Origin: UBA668 sp966112835
Lineage (GTDB): Bacteria; Actinomycetota; Acidimicrobiia; Acidimicrobiales; Ilumatobacteraceae
Assembly: GCA_966112835.1 (NCBI GenBank)
Contig: CBHWEI010000234.1
Location: 1-6,512 of the forward strand
Direction of reading: 5' to 3'
Length of the DNA stretch: 6,512 bases
Shown here: positions 5,562 through 6,512 of the stretch, piece after piece
Layout of the letters: every line of letters starts with the position of its first letter
How positions within the stretch are numbered: the stretch's first letter is position 1
Made by a program: the position numbers and the translations under genes
The notes under the pieces: model-generated
What the model saw: the letters and a program-made list of their open reading frames with translations, nothing else
The model's database searches: none
What the model was told of the DNA's origin: nothing

Positions 5562-6437
5562 ATGGCGTCGTGGCGAGGTGAGACCCAGATCCCCGCGCCA
5601 CAGGTGCACCGGCTGGGCTCGGTGCTGCCGCTGGTGCTCGCCCGTGCCCGTGCCCTGCGCGTGGCAGACGGGACGGTGCTCGATCCGTGGAACGACGACA
5701 TGCCGCTCGACCTGCACGTGGTCGACGGTGTGCACCCGCTGGTGGGCACCCGCTACGAGGGGACCCACCGTGCCGTCGCAGATGCTGCCGACGAGCTCGA
5801 CGAACACCTCGGCGGCCAGGACGAACCCGCGGCGCCCCCGGTCGACGGCCTGGACGACGCGGCGGGCGGCTGGGTGGCGCCCGACCACCGCTGGGTGGCC
5901 GTCATCGAGGCCGACGACGCCGCAGCGGCCCGTGTCACCGTCATCGACGGTGCCGGCACCGACGACGAGATCCGGATGAGCATCGAAGTGCCCACGCCGG
6001 CCGCGGCCGCCTCGGCCCGCTTCGCCGGGGTGCTGCCCATCAGCCCCGACGGCTACATGGCGGGCGACGCCGAGGCCGAAGCGGCCCTGTCGTGGGGCGA
6101 GCTCCTCCGCCCTGCCGTCGTCGAGCACCGCCTGGCCACCGTCACCATCGGCCACCCGCGGTTCCGCGCCGGTCTGGTGGCCGACGTGCAGCCCGAGGGC
6201 GACACGTGGCGCGTCACCGCCGAAGGCTTCGTCAGCGGGCGCGGACTGTCACGGCCGCTGTTCGGGTTGATGATGTTCTTCGTCGCCAAGAAGTTCCGGC
6301 CGGTGCTCGATCACCGGTTCGCCGAGCTGGCCGACGCGTTCGACGACTGGAACGAGTTGTGCGCCGAGCACCTCGACGACGCCGACCTGGCCGACGTGCT
6401 CGTCGACCGCTGGCTCGACCACTTCCGCCGAACTTGA
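5562..6437 (+). CDS. Hypothetical protein, 291 residues
   Basis: I do not recognise this protein. The frame is uninterrupted, has normal high-GC codon use, and starts 10 bases after the hydrolase stop, so the two are probably one transcript. Residues 1-66 look globular (QIPAPQVHRLGSVLPLVLARARAL, then DLHVVDGVHPLVGTRYEG). Residues 71-103 form an acidic, Ala/Pro-rich linker. Residues about 104-230 look like a beta-rich domain (WVAVIEADD, ARVTVIDG, IRMSIEVPT, LATVTIGHPRFRAGLVADV, TWRVTAEGF). LFGLMMFFVAKKF at 233-245 is a short hydrophobic segment, too short and too close to charged residues for a confident membrane helix. The end is helical, acidic and Trp-containing. No signal peptide is visible. 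ATG at 5562 is the first start after the upstream stop; the ribosome binding site is weak. The stop codon lies within the first copy of the terminal direct repeat. Confidence 0.75.
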   Translation: MASWRGETQIPAPQVHRLGSVLPLVLARARALRVADGTVLDPWNDDMPLDLHVVDGVHPLVGTRYEGTHRAVADAADELDEHLGGQDEPAAPPVDGLDDAAGGWVAPDHRWVAVIEADDAAAARVTVIDGAGTDDEIRMSIEVPTPAAAASARFAGVLPISPDGYMAGDAEAEAALSWGELLRPAVVEHRLATVTIGHPRFRAGLVADVQPEGDTWRVTAEGFVSGRGLSRPLFGLMMFFVAKKFRPVLDHRFAELADAFDDWNELCAEHLDDADLADVLVDRWLDHFRRT

Positions 6438-6480
6438 GTGCTGCGTGACGCACTCGCCCGAACTTGAGTGCTGCGTGACG
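6428..6480. repeat. Direct repeat, 23 bp, two copies at 30-bp period, containing the upstream stop codon
   Basis: Copies at 6428-6450 and 6458-6480 are identical and include AACTTGAGTGCTGCGTGACG. The first copy contains the TGA (6435-6437) that ends the hypothetical gene; the second ends one base before the stop of the convergent gene at 6482. Between them, GAGTGC at 6436-6441 pairs perfectly with GCACTC at 6450-6455 across an eight-base loop, and TGCGTgACGCA (6442-6452) is an alternative hairpin. This could aid termination from either side, but no U-run follows. The unit may be a dispersed genomic repeat; one window cannot show this. Confidence 0.8.
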
Positions 6481-6481
6481 G

Positions 6482-6512
6482 TCAGGCGCGGAGTTCGTCG
6501 GCGGTGCGCTGC
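6482..6512 (-). CDS. C-terminal tail of a convergent gene (partial)
   Basis: The minus strand reads QRTADELRA followed by TGA at 6484-6482. The composition and codon use fit the end of a high-GC coding region, and the position just beyond the direct repeat fits a convergent gene. Only nine residues are visible, so no function can be given, and a chance open frame is not excluded. Confidence 0.4.
   Translation of the reverse strand, partial: QRTADELRA

Noticed and set aside
6428..6480. Phage or element attachment site
   Set aside because: Two copies only 30 bp apart with no integrase, tRNA or mobile gene in view give no support for this.

Overview
The window is about 70% G+C with strong third-position G/C bias. 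It also has short AT-rich -10 islands, a probable leaderless start and a BetI-type TetR regulator. Together these suggest a high-GC actinobacterium, possibly Acidimicrobiia/Ilumatobacter-like; that placement is a guess from style, not a marker gene. There are no rRNAs, tRNAs, CRISPR arrays or transposases.

Layout, left to right. (1) A minus-strand gene runs off the left edge (1-704). It looks like a shrunken, catalytically degenerate relative of the carnitine dehydrogenase-thioesterase fusion found further right. (2) Divergent from it, across a 36-bp AT-rich promoter/operator, lies a plus-strand pair: a BetI-like TetR regulator (741-1352) and a two-helix membrane protein with a bacterial PH-like domain (1354-1809). 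(3) A ~20-bp tandem repeat array (1812-1913) sits in the convergent junction. (4) A tight minus-strand operon follows: a DUF849/BKACE beta-keto acid cleavage enzyme (4275-3382), then an L-carnitine dehydrogenase fused to a hot-dog thioesterase (3380-1899). (5) Divergent from that operon are a class-C beta-lactamase-fold serine hydrolase (4352-5551) and an unrecognised 291-residue protein (5562-6437). (6) A 23-bp direct repeat with 30-bp period (6428-6480) embeds the stop codon of the last gene, and a convergent minus-strand gene ends at 6482.

Working model. The BKACE and dehydrogenase-thioesterase genes together encode the known route from L-carnitine to glycine betaine. Carnitine is oxidised to 3-dehydrocarnitine (dehydrogenase), cleaved with acetyl-CoA to betainyl-CoA plus acetoacetate (BKACE), and hydrolysed to glycine betaine plus CoA (thioesterase domain). 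The TetR gene is a plausible local regulator. The two divergent intergenic regions share an exact CATTCAGGA 9-mer preceded by TTGAC at slightly different spacing, which would link the TetR gene, the degenerate paralogue and the carnitine operon in one regulon. The serine hydrolase could supply or process an ester or amide of the pathway, but nothing in its sequence fixes its substrate.

Most unusual points: the degenerate dehydrogenase-thioesterase paralogue, the shared motif of the two divergent promoters, and the presence of short-period direct repeats overlapping stop codons at both convergent junctions.
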